DNA from: Adiantum capillus-veneris
Taxonomy: Eukaryota > Streptophyta > Polypodiopsida > Polypodiales > Pteridaceae
Length of the DNA stretch: 64,000 nt
Direction of reading: 5' to 3'
Assembly (NCBI GenBank): GCA_014529385.2
Contig: CM043946.1
Location: forward strand, 22,436,577-22,500,576
Shown: positions 11,584 through 21,930 of the stretch, piece by piece
How positions within the stretch are numbered: the stretch's first letter is position 1
Layout: each line of letters opens with the position of its first letter
Notes under the pieces: generated by a model
Databases searched by the model: none
The model's input: the letters and a program-made list of their open reading frames with translations, nothing else
Told to the model about the DNA's origin: nothing
Translations under genes and position numbers: made by a program

Positions 11584-11632
<49 letters not shown>
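11584..11632. repeat. (CT)n microsatellite
   Basis: About 24 CT units. Confidence 0.95.
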
Positions 11633-11636
<4 letters not shown>

Positions 11637-11769
11637 CCAAAGAGTGGGGCTTGTGACCCTTTGCATCACGTAAGATTAACCAAAGGTCCAAGTATGTCGT
11701 ACCCATTTAAAAAACTAAATGATTAATGAGAATCATCTAAAGATGCTGGATTCGGAAACAAAGATTGAA

Positions 11770-12009
11770 GAGCTCTCTCTCTCTCTCATGATGTATACCA
11801 ATGACCACCTGTGGAGTTCTCTCTCTCGTGCTGTATACCAGCGACCACCTGTGGAGTTCTCTCTCTCTCTCTCTTCTGCCTTTTTGCATGAGAGGTTATT
11901 TGAGGTGCAGTCCAAGTTTCCAACATATAGCGCGCTCTCTCTCTTTCTCTCTCTCTCTCTGCGCATGGCCTGGGGTGAATTCTCTCCCTCCCTCTCTCTC
12001 TCTCTCTCG
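11770..12009. repeat. CT-rich tract with a 40-bp tandem duplication
   Basis: The phrase TGTATACCA, then GACCACCTGTGGAGTTCTC, occurs at 11792 and again at 11832. Several shorter CT runs follow up to 12008. Open frames across this stretch are artefacts of the CT repeat. Confidence 0.7.
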
Positions 12010-12054
12010 GGATAGCTTCCTACGACGTTAAAATCCTCTTCTTCTTCTTCTCGC
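12010..12054 (+). mobile_element. 3' end fragment of SINE family B
   Basis: TTCCTACGACGTTAAAAT followed by a CTTCTTCTT tail matches the end of the fuller copy at 12460-12600. Confidence 0.55.
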
Positions 12055-12439
12055 GCAGGTCCCATTACCTCTCGTGAAATCCCCCGATTCTCTCTTTGGA
12101 CTATTCCTCCAACAGTACCTGGTGCAGTCATCGCTGTTGGGCGTCTGCGTACGCAGGGTTGAGGCTAGGCAGGAGAGGGCGTGCGGACGCGTAGAGGTAG
12201 CTGAGGGTAGGGGGAGGAATATCCGGGGGGTAATGGGTTTTCTTTTAAGAAGAACGAGTATGTTTAGTAACGAATACGAGCACAAGAAATATGGGAAAAA
12301 ACTGAAAGATATACAATGAGATCATGAGGAAAATAACCCATACAATCGCAGGATACATCTAAGGATAAGATACTTTAATCATGAAGTGGTGAAGAAGCTC
12401 TACCTGGCTGTAGTAAGCCTACGCAAAATGCCAAAAGCG
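12055..12439. other. No gene seen
   Basis: A mixed-composition stretch without recognisable domains; the short open frames on both strands look like chance. Confidence 0.4.
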
Positions 12440-12600
12440 CTCTCTCTCTCTCTCTCTCAAAAGTGTGGTAGATTGGTTATGCCATTTCCCACTTGAATAA
12501 CACGCCTTGAGTTCAACTCTCCTCGTCGGCTAGATTTTTAAGGTCTCTTGGGCTAGTTCCCTACGACGTTAAAACTCTCTTCTTCTTCTTCTTCTCTTTG
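12440..12600 (+). mobile_element. tRNA-derived SINE, family B
   Basis: A CT tract leads into an A-box-like TGGTAGATTGG (12466-12476) and a B-box-like GTTCAACTC (12511-12519) at tRNA-like spacing. Then come GGCTAGATTTTTAAGGTC and the end CCTACGACGTTAAAAC plus (CTT)n. The same body and tail recur at 12010-12054 and, in reverse, two to three times at 45.74-46.17 kb, which makes it a dispersed family. Confidence 0.7.
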
Positions 12601-12708
12601 TGTAGAGGGTTTGAGACCCACGTGTTGTATTCAATGGGTGTTACCCACTTCCCCATTGCAATCGTTGTTCCCACGGCATTTCCCCTTGTGTGTACATAAA
12701 GAATAGCA

Positions 12709-12713
<5 letters not shown>

Positions 12714-12757
<44 letters not shown>
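12714..12757. repeat. (TG)n microsatellite
   Basis: About 22 TG units. Confidence 0.95.
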
Positions 12758-12758
<1 letters not shown>

Positions 12759-12956
12759 AATTCTCCCTCCTTTCCTCGAGTTGATGGCAGTACAAAAAGA
12801 GCATTTGACATAACCAACATCTTGAAACCATCTAGACATATACTTCAAATTGGCAATTTTATTTCTAGCCCTCACTCGATTAATTGAAACATGTCATATG
12901 GTGCTTTTCGCATATAGACACCATAGACTCGCATACAAAGAACATAATATTTTTTT

Positions 12957-13450
12957 GGGAAAATTACCAAAATACCCCTCTAATTTGAGGAAATTCCCAA
13001 AATACCCCTCAAATTTCAAAAATTCCCAAAATACTCTTGTATTTATTTTGGTTGGATTGTTCAAGATTTTCAAATCTTCATTCGTTTTTGACAATTGAGA
13101 TCAGTTTTTGAGTGCTCAACATGTAATTTGTCACCGGTTATCATCGCAAGAAAGGCAATTATGTCTAAAAATAATGAAGCAATTCATCTCCAAAGCCTAC
13201 GTAATAAACTCAAAATTGTAGTTTTAGCATCTTGTACGATAGACAATCACTCTTCTTGTGAAGACCTACCAAAAATTTTATTTTTCGAAAAATTTACTCT
13301 CACAACCAGGGGTATTTTGGGAATTTTGGAAAATTTGAAGGGCATTTTGGGAATTTATGACAGAATACCGGGGTATTTTGGGAATTTTATAAATTTGAGG
13401 GGTATTTTAGGAATTTCCTCAGATTAGAGGGGTATTTTGGTAATTTTCCC
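12957..13450. mobile_element. Mutator-type MITE, copy 1, with perfect 9-bp target duplication
   Basis: Both ends carry GGGAAAATTACCAAAATACC in inverted orientation. Each terminal inverted repeat is made of several copies of a ~20-base word around GGGGTATTTTGGGAATTTT, giving about 70-110 bases per side around an AT-rich centre. The flanks are TATTTTTTT at 12948-12956 and TATTTTTTT at 13451-13459, a perfect 9-bp duplication. Long terminal repeats starting GGG plus a 9-bp duplication are the Mutator (MULE) signature. No transposase is inside, so it is non-autonomous. A second copy in the same orientation lies at 35857-36349. Confidence 0.85.
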
Positions 13451-13459
13451 TATTTTTTT

Positions 13460-13509
13460 ACATATAGAGATGATGTGCAAAAAATGTATGCATGTGCATG
13501 CACGTGTGC

Positions 13510-13544
<35 letters not shown>

Positions 13545-13999
13545 GCCTTATGCATGCTACGAGGATCATCCTACCTATTGAAACTTTGTCAAACTTTTCA
13601 AACAAAATGTAGATTATTCATTATGTAAGGAAAATTTCATAATGACCCTACTTCCCTTGTTCAATGGAACTGGACCAAGCAATAGAAACTTTCCTCCTTG
13701 ACCAAATGCCTGCCAAAAACTCTCATGCTACACTCTACTCTTGCTCAAACTTCAAGCCAAATGCAAATGCTTTACCTACAAGGAAACTTTTCACACCACT
13801 TAATAACCAGAATGCAGGAGGAAACATACATAATGGACATAAATGTGTTTGTATTTCCCTTTTCTACTTTTAATTGTTATGACACTTGAATATTTCTAAT
13901 ATTTCTAGGGGTTGCAATCCAATTATGTTTGATTCGAAAGAGAGCTCTAGATACCACTCAGACGAATAATCAACCTTGCTTTAATCTGAACCTGTGCAA

Positions 14000-14035
<36 letters not shown>

Positions 14036-14484
14036 CATGTAAGTGCCTTTAGTGCATGATGTTCTATACTCGAAGGAGATGCAAGTGTTTTGGTGCTCGT
14101 TTGAATTGAGCATATTCTTCGTATACTGTATCATTGGTGTTTTCACACAATTTGCAGGATGGGTGCATTCATTATGTTTTCAGACAATTTGCAAGGATTG
14201 TGGCAAGGCTGCACAAAACCATATTTCAAATCAAAATACTTAACATGGAAATTGTTTTGAATTATGAGTGAAATGAGAGAGGACTTGCACCGAAGTTAAA
14301 CAAGTTTAGGAGACTTCTTACTTCATGCACTACATTGGGGGATGTTTAAGGCATTTAGCATTTCATGTATGCTAGAATCGCATCTTTGTACGTATGTTTT
14401 GATTTGTATGGCTCCTCGAATACAGGCTGACCCGAGCATCCTCAAGGACTACAGTAATACAGGCTTGTCTTTTCTCTCCCTCAG

Positions 14485-14526
<42 letters not shown>

Positions 14527-14808
14527 AAAGAAAAAAAGAAGACTGCACTGCTAACAAAAAGAGAATTATTTACTATTCTACAGAAAGAATTACTTTTTCT
14601 TTATATATTAATCCATAACAGGATATGGCACCCATCACGATACACCATGCCAGGTCCTAACCAAAAAAATTGGACCATGCTATGAAGAAAATTACCGATT
14701 GACCTTGCACTGGTGTGAGGATGTAAAGGCTTTGCCCTTTTACACTCTTAATTACATGAGCTCTCCAAGCATCCACTCTGTCAAAATTACCCCTTAAGAG
14801 CCAATTGC
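13460..14808. other. Intergenic stretch with three microsatellites
   Basis: (GA)n at 13512-13542 and 14002-14033 and (CT)n at 14488-14523. No supported gene. It includes the region downstream of the GT77 stop codon at 14809, where its 3' untranslated region should lie. Confidence 0.6.
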
Positions 14809-15330
14809 TCACTCGCTTGATCTGAGCTTCACCAAAGCTTCAGTTGGATCCATTTCTTCGTCGTCTACAAACCAAAGATCAAAATCTCGGAATCGCTTGA
14901 TCTTCTTCTCAAAGCCTGTGATGTAGTTGTTATGTATAATTGCATGTTTCCCTTGTGTCTCTCTCCTCCAGGTCTCATTTTTGAAGTACAAACCTCCACT
15001 AGGAAAGGCTCTCTGCGGTAGCAAGTAAAGCTTGACCTGCATAAACACATGAAATTTTGAGTGATGTTTACAAGGTAACCTGCGAATTGGGGAGCGCTTG
15101 GAAAAGAAACATGCCATGTCAGATGTCTTGTTCAGTGCCCAGTTGAAAGCAGGCTGATCATTCGCCTTGGCACGTGGAGACCATGGCTGGGCCTTGAGCT
15201 CTTCGATCCACTTTTTCAATATAAGCTTCCCTCCATTTGTTGGCCTAATAAAAAGCATGCAGCTACAAATATATGTCCGCCCCTTCTTTCCTGGAGGTGG
15301 CAGCTTGTGCGAATGATCATGCGATTTAAC
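14809..15330 (-). CDS. GT77 RGXT-like glycosyltransferase, exons 3 and 4 (C-terminal half)
   Basis: Exon 3 is 15330-15115 (72 codons) after a TTCTTTAG acceptor. It reads DHSHKLPPPG, then RTYICSCM, FIRPTNGGKL and NDQPAFNWALNKT, all hallmarks of plant GT77 enzymes of the RGXT type. Exon 4 is 15036-14809 (75 codons and stop) after ATGCAG. It holds LYLLPQRAFPSGGLYFKN and HNNYITGFEKKIKRF. Between them 78 bases (15114-15037) begin GCATGT and end ATGCAG. Removing them gives NKTSDM-VKLYLL, which lines up without gaps with the family. Leaving them in keeps the frame open and would add 26 residues. The 5' half lies 19.7 kb away at 35014-35746. Confidence 0.8.
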   Translation of the reverse strand, partial: VKSHDHSHKLPPPGKKGRTYICSCMLFIRPTNGGKLILKKWIEELKAQPWSPRAKANDQPAFNWALNKTSDMACFFSKRSPIRRLPCKHHSKFHVFMQVKLYLLPQRAFPSGGLYFKNETWRRETQGKHAIIHNNYITGFEKKIKRFRDFDLWFVDDEEMDPTEALVKLRSSE

Positions 15331-15689
15331 CTAAAGAACAAATCAACCATGAGAATTGATGGCTTTCTTCGTTTGACTTTTCTGAGAAGAGGAATCATAG
15401 AAATACTTGCAAAGACAGCAATATAAGGCCAAATAGAAAGCACTGCAAAACTATACTACACATAACCTCAAGTTTCATTGGCTTTCTGCAAATGAGATGT
15501 GTCTTTTTTTGTTCCAAACGATCTAAAGCAATAGCAGAATCACCAGCTGGCTACTTCAATACATGCATTACTTCAATACATGCAAATGCAAAACCGAGTC
15601 ACAAGTGTAAGAACCCAACAATGGCCTGAGCTACGCTTGAAAATGCATCCTTGGCGCACCCCTTTTGAGCATGTGTATTATACAGCAGT

Positions 15690-16894
15690 TGTAAGGTGCA
15701 ACGGAATGAATGTTGTATTTTCTCAAGATTAGTGATCTTTATTGCTCAAGGTTCCTTTTTAGTTCTTAGGGAAAGAAAGAGCTTTCCGTCTGTAGAGTGC
15801 TGTGGTCACGAACAAAGTGAGTGGATATTGTGCGTGCAAGTGAATGAGACTGAGAGAAGGAGAGAAAAGAGATACGACACCCGAGAGGTTTTAAAACCCT
15901 CCTCCGAAGGCCCCACTCTCGTCGGCGAGAGTGGTCTACTTGATTGCACAAAGGTGTACAATGCGAATGCAATGGACTGATGCAATGGGACTATGCCGAT
16001 GACGACGACGACTTCGTGGCTGAAAATTGGGATCTTCTATCTGCTGATTTTCATGGACTGTTTCGGGGCTGAAATGGACTGTTCTACTGTTGTGCTTATG
16101 GCTGAAAATGATGGTTCTTGTCGGGGATCAGGCTGAGAATGAAAACGCTGATGCTGCTGCTCCTCAGGCTGCGTTTTGGGGTGACTACCTTGGCTGAAAA
16201 ACGCTGCCACAGCAGGTTCACTAAAGCTGAAAAACGCTGGTTACTGCAGGTCTATGCAATGCTGAAATTCGCTGGAAAAGGCTGAGATTGGCTGGCGTTT
16301 TTGCTATGGAAAACGCTGATGAAGGGGTAGCGTTTTTGCAATGAAAAACGCTGGGCTGAGGGTGTTGTGGGTCGATCATGCAAGGGAACTGTCGCCAGAA
16401 GGGGGAAGCTTCAAGGCGAGGCTGATGCTGTGAAAAACGCCAGATGAGGGGAGATGGTGGCGATGGATCTGATGCTGAGGGGGGGTATTGCTGAGAAGTT
16501 GCCTGTTGAGCCGGAAGCTCCTGCTGCCTCTTCTTCCAGAAAGTGCTAACTTGGGTTTGCTTATATATTAACTTAGCAAAATTGCCCTACCTACTTTTGT
16601 TGGAAAGTCACTTAAAAATAATAAGTGAAAATGCCAAAAATAGAGAAAATAGGCTAAATGCACTGGAAAATTCCCCTAACTAATGCTAATGGATTCTGAT
16701 GGGAATTCCGATGATCATGTTGTGTGCAACCGGAGGATATGCATCTATGCTAAGTGACTGGGCATGCACGGTCTACGAATAGACTCACAAAAGTGCCAGA
16801 TCACTGCTAGATCTAGACTTGACTGGACTGACTGAACCCTGATCATGTTGTAGCTTGTCCACGAACACATAGGGTTGGGATGTGTCACGTGACA
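15690..16894 (-). mobile_element. Solo LTR of LTR family A with 5-bp target duplication
   Basis: Minus-strand LTR, 1205 bp, ends TGTCACGTGACA and CCTTACA. Flanks are GCAGT on both sides (15685-15689 and 16895-16899). It matches the LTRs at 17198 and 30865 in sequence order: CCCTATGTG, then GTGGACAAGCT, then the AAGTGACTTT region, then the GGAGGAGGG region. Its middle carries many copies of GAAAAACGCTG. No internal region adjoins it, so it is a solo LTR left by LTR-LTR recombination. Confidence 0.85.
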
Positions 16895-17197
16895 GCAGTC
16901 CACATGTATAATCATCTACTGCAGTTGGAGGACACCAGCTTTTTTGTGAGTGATTAGACAATGGGTGCCCCCTATGCACATGCACTTGAGGATCGAAAAG
17001 CAGAATCTATATATCATGTTAAAGGGGAATCTCCGCTGTCACGTGCAGTCCAACAATATCTGCTTTCAGAATCGTCCCATCTGGAGTCTGGACTCCGTAC
17101 CATGGTTCACGTTACTGGATGCTCCCCCTCCAGCTCCCCATTCATCAGCCATACACCACTCTAGTGGCTCCTTCACCACCTCTCCCTCCTATTTGGC
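16895..17197. other. Spacer with a possible partial LTR start
   Basis: A second TGTCACGTG occurs near 17037. No gene seen. Confidence 0.35.
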
Positions 17198-17946
17198 TGT
17201 CAAGTGCACATCTAACCCTATGTGCATGTGGACAAGCTATCTCAAGTCTAGGGTTCAGGTTAGCCTAGGAAGTGTTGTGGCACCTTTGTGAGCCTGTGCG
17301 CACGCCGTGCATGTCCAGGCACTTAGATTAGTTGCATACCCTCTAATTGCACACAGCATGATCATTAGCATGACATTTAGTACTCATCAAGAGCATTTTC
17401 CAGAGCATAGAACCCTTTTTCCCAAAACACACATTTTTCACTTATTTATTGATAAGTGACTTTTGTTGGAAAAGTAAGTAGAGCAAATTGCTAAGCAACT
17501 ATAAAAGAAAACCTTTGGGCACTCAGTACAGGCATAAGAGGCAACAGAAGAAGTTCCCGAACTTGCAGTGTCTCTCTACTCAACAGCACCGACAGGGAAC
17601 CATCGGCGTTTTCAGCCTTCAATACCCAGCGTTTTTTGCACTTGCAGATCAGCCTGGCATTTCTACAACTCAGCAGATCAGCCCTAGCGTTTTCCAACTT
17701 GGAGATTAGACCTAGCGTTTTTAGTTTTCAGCCCTCTGCACCTGCAGATCAGCCCTTAGCCTCGCAGATCTCAACCTCTGTAGCAGATCCTCGCCGCGTC
17801 GCCGAATTCAGCCAGCGTTTTCCAGATCAGCCAGCATTTCAGAATTCAGCAAATCAGTCCTTTCATTTTCGGACTTCAGTCCGTCCTCGTCGTCGTCATA
17901 GTCATCGACATCGTCGGCAAGTCCATTGCATCTAGACCATTGTACC
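17198..17946 (+). repeat. 5' LTR of the gypsy element, first part
   Basis: Aligns in order with the LTRs at 30865 and (reversed) 15690-16894: CCCTATGTG, GTGGACAAGCT, GCACACAGCATGA, AAGTGACTTTTGTTGG, then several AGCGTTTT words. The remainder of the LTR is at 20619-20935, after the nested element. Confidence 0.75.
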
Positions 17947-18219
17947 TGTTGAGATAGGCATGGGACATCCCTCTACATCTCATTTCAGTTGATGTTGACA
18001 CCTTAGTATATTTGCTGTAAACACAAGAATGAGCCAAGTCTACCAACCGTGTAATATCAAGGCCTATAAATAAAGCCTTGTGTTGTACATAAATATATGC
18101 TATGCAATATGATATACTACTTTTGTGTGTACATCAATTTCTCCCTTTAGTGATCGTGTACCAATGGAGTCTTTCACCTTTGAGCCTCCTTGAGCTCTTT
18201 TCCCCTCCCGATCCTTACA

Positions 18220-19222
18220 ACTGGTCAGAGCCAGTGAGCACCATAATTAGCTTAGCAATCTTCTCCTCATTCCATAGATATCCCATTTGTGCACTCTCTG
18301 CTAATCACACAGTCGATTAGAAGCTGATTAAGAGCCAAAAACAACTTATGTAATCGGCTGAAATCAGCCCACTCAAGGGGAATCGAGTTAATCGGAACCT
18401 ACAAATCATCTTCCCACGTCAAGAAGGACCTTCTTATATGCGTGAAGAGCTTTATGAGCTGAAGATTTCAACCTCTTGCCAAATCGACGGTTTTTGCTTG
18501 CTTGAGTTGCTGCACACACTCTCAAATCAAATTTTTCAAAGGCATCGAAACCTTCTCTTGCAACCGACGGTCCGGATTCATTCTCACATAAATCCTTGAT
18601 CTTCGGCCTTGAATCAATCGGCTTGCATGGATGATTTCGCCTCTACTAGCGCCCTCCATCTGCGGTGCTTGATCAAGCTGCAACATGATTTCGATTTGCC
18701 CATCTAGTGGACGGCTCTGCTCGGTTCTGTGCCAACCTCGCCATTTTCTGTGTAGTTGATTTCTTTTCATTTACTCTTTGGTTTCACATTAGCCTTTAAA
18801 GATTAGTTTGGCTTCATTTAAAAACCTCAAAAAACAAGTGCTCAAGTTGTTCAAATTTTTAGTCTCGGCTTCGGCTTCCCGACTCGGCTCACTCTCAAGC
18901 CACACAAAATTTTCACTCAGCTTCGGACTTCGAGCTCATCAAATTCAAGGCTCGACTTCAATTTCTTAAACGACGCCACTCGAAGCATCAAATTTATACG
19001 GCAATTTTTCGTTGACTTGCAGATTGCTCAAGAGCCCACGGCGGCAGATTAATTTTGTCTACACACGACGGTATTAGTGAAGAGTGACTTCACCTATTGG
19101 TCAAAATATCCGTGTTGTGTACATTTTTTTTATAAAAAAAAAAATTGGGCAAGACATTGCCGTAGAGAGAGTCTCTGTGCCGGTAAGACCGAGACCCTCT
19201 GCATTTGGAACCACTTTGCATC
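18220..19222 (+). other. Leader of the gag-only element
   Basis: About 1 kb between the 5' LTR and gag without recognised coding content. It is expected to carry the primer site and packaging signals; none beyond the primer-like word could be identified. Confidence 0.45.
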
Positions 19223-20119
19223 ATGGGAGAGAAAGGGATTGAAAAATTCAATGGAGACGGTTTCCACACTCGGCAGACCAAGCTACGAGGATATCTTATG
19301 AAAAAGCAACTATGGTCTGTTGTAAAACCGAGAATAAGCGAACCATCCACTTCTGCTGAAGGCACCCTCACTAGAGCCCAAATCGCACAAGCACAAGCTA
19401 AAGATGAACAGGCACTCGGCATAATTATCACATCACTGCATGATAATTATGTGCATTTTACAGATAGCTGTACCACTGCAATCCAAGCATGGGATATTTT
19501 GGAACATAACTTCGGTGCTAAACAAAAGCAAAGTAAGATTAGCTTAAAGAAAAATCTTTACAAACTTACTATGCTTCAAGAGGAGGATGTTTCAAGCCTC
19601 GTTAATAGACTAATGAGCATAATCACGCAGCTCACTTACATTCAGTGCCAAGTCCCGGAAGAAGATCAAGTCGCTGTGCTGCTAAGTGCTCTACCTGAAA
19701 GTTTTGACAACATAGTAACAATCTTAGAGCAAAACGAACCCATACCTTCTCTGCAATATGTTATACGCGCAATCCATGAAGAAGAAAAGAAAAATAAGAA
19801 GAAATCTAAATCAGTGGGAGGAGCTTATTTTACATCATCATCATCATTATCTAGGGCGTCATCATCATTACCTAGATTAAATAACAAAAAGTGTTATGAG
19901 TGTGGCAAGCCTGGACACTTCTCCAAGGACTACTACAAGAACAAATATTGTAGCAATTGCGGCATCAAAGGTCATCCACCATCAAAGTGCCAAGGAAGCA
20001 ACAAAAATAGAGTCAATCTTGCAGAAGAAAAGGATGGAGATGCAGCTCAACAGGAAGAGAATTGTCTCCATGTGTGTGCCGCCCCCAACTACTTTTGCGA
20101 ATATACTGATGTACTGTAA
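19223..20119 (+). CDS. Gag protein of the gag-only element (copia-type UBN2 domain, zinc knuckles)
   Basis: An intact frame of 298 codons from the ATG at 19223. It reads KFNGDGFHTRQTKLRGYL, then QALGIIITSLHDNY, AWDILEHNFGA, and LPESFDNIV, the order of the copia gag-polypeptide/UBN2 domain. Near residues 225-265 are two CCHC knuckles. The second is complete (CSNCGIKGHPPSKC). The first reads CYECGKPGHFSKDY, with Tyr where the fourth ligand Cys is expected. The protein would form the virus-like particle of the element. The intact frame in an element with no enzymes suggests selection for gag, or recent activity. Expression cannot be judged from sequence. Confidence 0.85.
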   Translation: MGEKGIEKFNGDGFHTRQTKLRGYLMKKQLWSVVKPRISEPSTSAEGTLTRAQIAQAQAKDEQALGIIITSLHDNYVHFTDSCTTAIQAWDILEHNFGAKQKQSKISLKKNLYKLTMLQEEDVSSLVNRLMSIITQLTYIQCQVPEEDQVAVLLSALPESFDNIVTILEQNEPIPSLQYVIRAIHEEEKKNKKKSKSVGGAYFTSSSSLSRASSSLPRLNNKKCYECGKPGHFSKDYYKNKYCSNCGIKGHPPSKCQGSNKNRVNLAEEKDGDAAQQEENCLHVCAAPNYFCEYTDVL

Positions 20120-20618
20120 AATGGATAGTCTTTCACCTTCTCTGTTTAAGGGGAGGACTTCTTAGTCTGTGTGACACCATGTAATGAGACCACTCAGTCT
20201 GTGTGACTATAGTTTGTGCGACTACCTCAGTCTGTGTGACCATTAGCCTGTGTGGCTTTAGGTCTTGATTCAACTTCATTCAGTATAGTCCATGCCTAAG
20301 GGAAGGATTGTTGAGATAGGCATGGGACATCCCTCCACATCTCATTTCAGTTGATGTTGACACCTTAGTATATTTGCTGTAAACACAAGAATGAGCCAAG
20401 TCTACCAACCGTGTAATATCAAGGCCTATAAATAAAGCCTTGTGCTGTACATAAATATATGCTATGCAATATGATATACTAATTTTGTGTGTACATCAAT
20501 TTGTCCCTTTAGTGATCGTGTACCTTTTATTATTTGTGTGTAGCTCACTGTGTAACAATGGAGTCTTTCACCTTTGAGCCTCCTTGAGCTCTTTTGCCCT
20601 CCCGATCCTTACAGTACC

Positions 20619-20720
20619 AGATTTGTGCAATCTATAACATAGACCTCTCTCGCCATAGAGAGGGGGGCCCTTGGAGGAGGGTTTGAGAACCGTCTGGTGT
20701 CGTGTTCTTCTTCTTCTTCT

Positions 20721-20767
<47 letters not shown>

Positions 20768-20935
20768 CTTTCATTCACAGTAGCATTCACTTTGTTGTGA
20801 TCATTGCACTCTCTCTCTAAGAAGAACGGAAGGCTCTCCCTTCCGTAAGTAAAAGGAACCCTTGAGCACAATTCGAAGCACTCATCTTGAGCAATAACAA
20901 CAATTCACTTCCGCTGCACCTTACATTGGTATCAG
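20619..20935 (+). repeat. 5' LTR of the gypsy element, second part
   Basis: Continues the LTR broken at 17946. It includes the GGAGGAGGGTTTGAGAACC region, a CTT/CT microsatellite (20706-20763) and the end TGCACCTTACA, matching the reverse of 15690-15960. Confidence 0.75.
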
Positions 20936-20936
20936 A

Positions 20937-20948
20937 GCTTTTTGGCAG
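20937..20948 (+). promoter_or_regulatory. Primer-binding site of the gypsy element
   Basis: TGGTATCAGAGC begins two bases after the LTR end. It is complementary to the 3' end of initiator methionine tRNA, the common minus-strand primer of plant LTR elements. Confidence 0.85.
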
Positions 20949-21325
20949 CGTTTTGTATCACTCAAGGAAAGAACCCACAAGAAAAAAAAAAAAATCTTGT
21001 TGCGGTCGCACGTAACCCAAGTCCAATTGGGCGTGTCGATTCCTATTCATCTTTTTGAAAAGTGGTAGGTAACCCAACAAAGAAGGGCTTGTCCAGCCTC
21101 CCCTTGTTCCTCTTTTCACTCATTGCACTTAGCAGCCGGCCAATCGACGTGAGGTGGGAAAAAGCAACCTTGGTGTGAGCGCAAGGCCGCCAAAGGGTGC
21201 GCCCCTAGGGAAGAGTCGAGCTCGGGTAAGAGAAAAGCCTTCTCAAACACCGATCGCAAGCTAAGAACTCAAGAACCTCAAGAACACAAGTCCCTCAAGA
21301 ACCCGAGTACCCAAGATCTCAATGT

Positions 21326-21930
21326 ATGGTCATCACCCGAAGCGGAATGGATACTTTGCGTGAAGGTGATGAGAGTGGAGTTGGAGAAGAAGAAGTTTCT
21401 ACACCAGGAGGATTGTTCCCCGATCCTCCCCCATCCCCATCTACGCCACGGATTGCACCAAATCCTATGGAGGCTTTGGTCAAGTCGATGATGGACATGA
21501 TGCTACAAAAAGAGGCGCAACGCGCCTCCATGGATTGCGACCGCGAAGAAAGAAAGGCAGCCTTGGAGCGTGAGCGTGAGCGTGAGCGTGAGCGTGAGCG
21601 TGAGCGTGAGCGTGAGCGTGAGCGTGAGCGTGAGCGTGAGCGTGAGCGTGAGCGTGAGCGTGAGCGTGAGCGTGAGCGTGAAGAAAGAAAGGCAACCTTG
21701 GAGCGTGAGTGAGCATGAGCAAGCGCGCTTAGCAGCCGAAGAAAGAAAGGCAGCCTTGGAGCGTGAGCATGAGCAAGCACGCTTGGCGGCCGAAGAAAGA
21801 AAGGCATCCATGGAACGTGAGCGTGAGCAAGCGTGCTTGGCGGCCAAAGAACAAAGGGCAACTATGAAGCTTGAGCACGAGCAAGCGCGTGAAGCTCTAC
21901 GCATAGCGGCCGAAGAAAAGCAAGCGGCTA
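21326..21930 (+). pseudogene. Gypsy gag, N-terminal part, cut by the LINE
   Basis: An acidic and proline-rich start (MVITRSGMD, then a PPPSPS stretch) leads into a charged Glu-Arg segment encoded by a hexamer repeat. A one-base change near 21710 shifts the frame. The coding sense continues with LAAEERKA repeats up to EEKQAA at 21930, where the LINE begins. It resumes at 28399 as KRAATELEREAQ. The Lys-Gln/Arg-Ala-Ala overlap is the LINE target duplication. Confidence 0.7.
21566..21681. repeat. (GAGCGT)n hexamer array inside gag
   Basis: About 19 copies of GAGCGT. In the gag frame they encode alternating Glu-Arg, an expanded charged helix. A looser ~60-base repeat (AAGAAAGAAAGGCA, then GCGTGAGC) continues to about 21900. 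Confidence 0.95.

Larger units (their letters stand above)
17947..20613 (+). mobile_element. Complete gag-only LTR retrotransposon (TR-GAG type), target duplication GTACC
   Basis: The 5' LTR is 17947-18219 (273 bp) and the 3' LTR 20309-20613 (305 bp). Both start TGTTGAGATAGGCATGGGAC and end GATCCTTACA. The extra length of the 3' copy comes from about 30 bases near 20525-20555. GTACC flanks both sides (17942-17946, 20614-20618). After the 5' LTR comes CTGGTCAGAGCC, a primer-site-like word. Before the 3' LTR is the purine run AAGGGAAGGA. The only gene is gag (19223-20119); no protease, integrase or reverse transcriptase exists in its 2.67 kb. Elements with LTRs and gag alone are described in plants as TR-GAG elements; they need partner enzymes. 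Confidence 0.9.
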
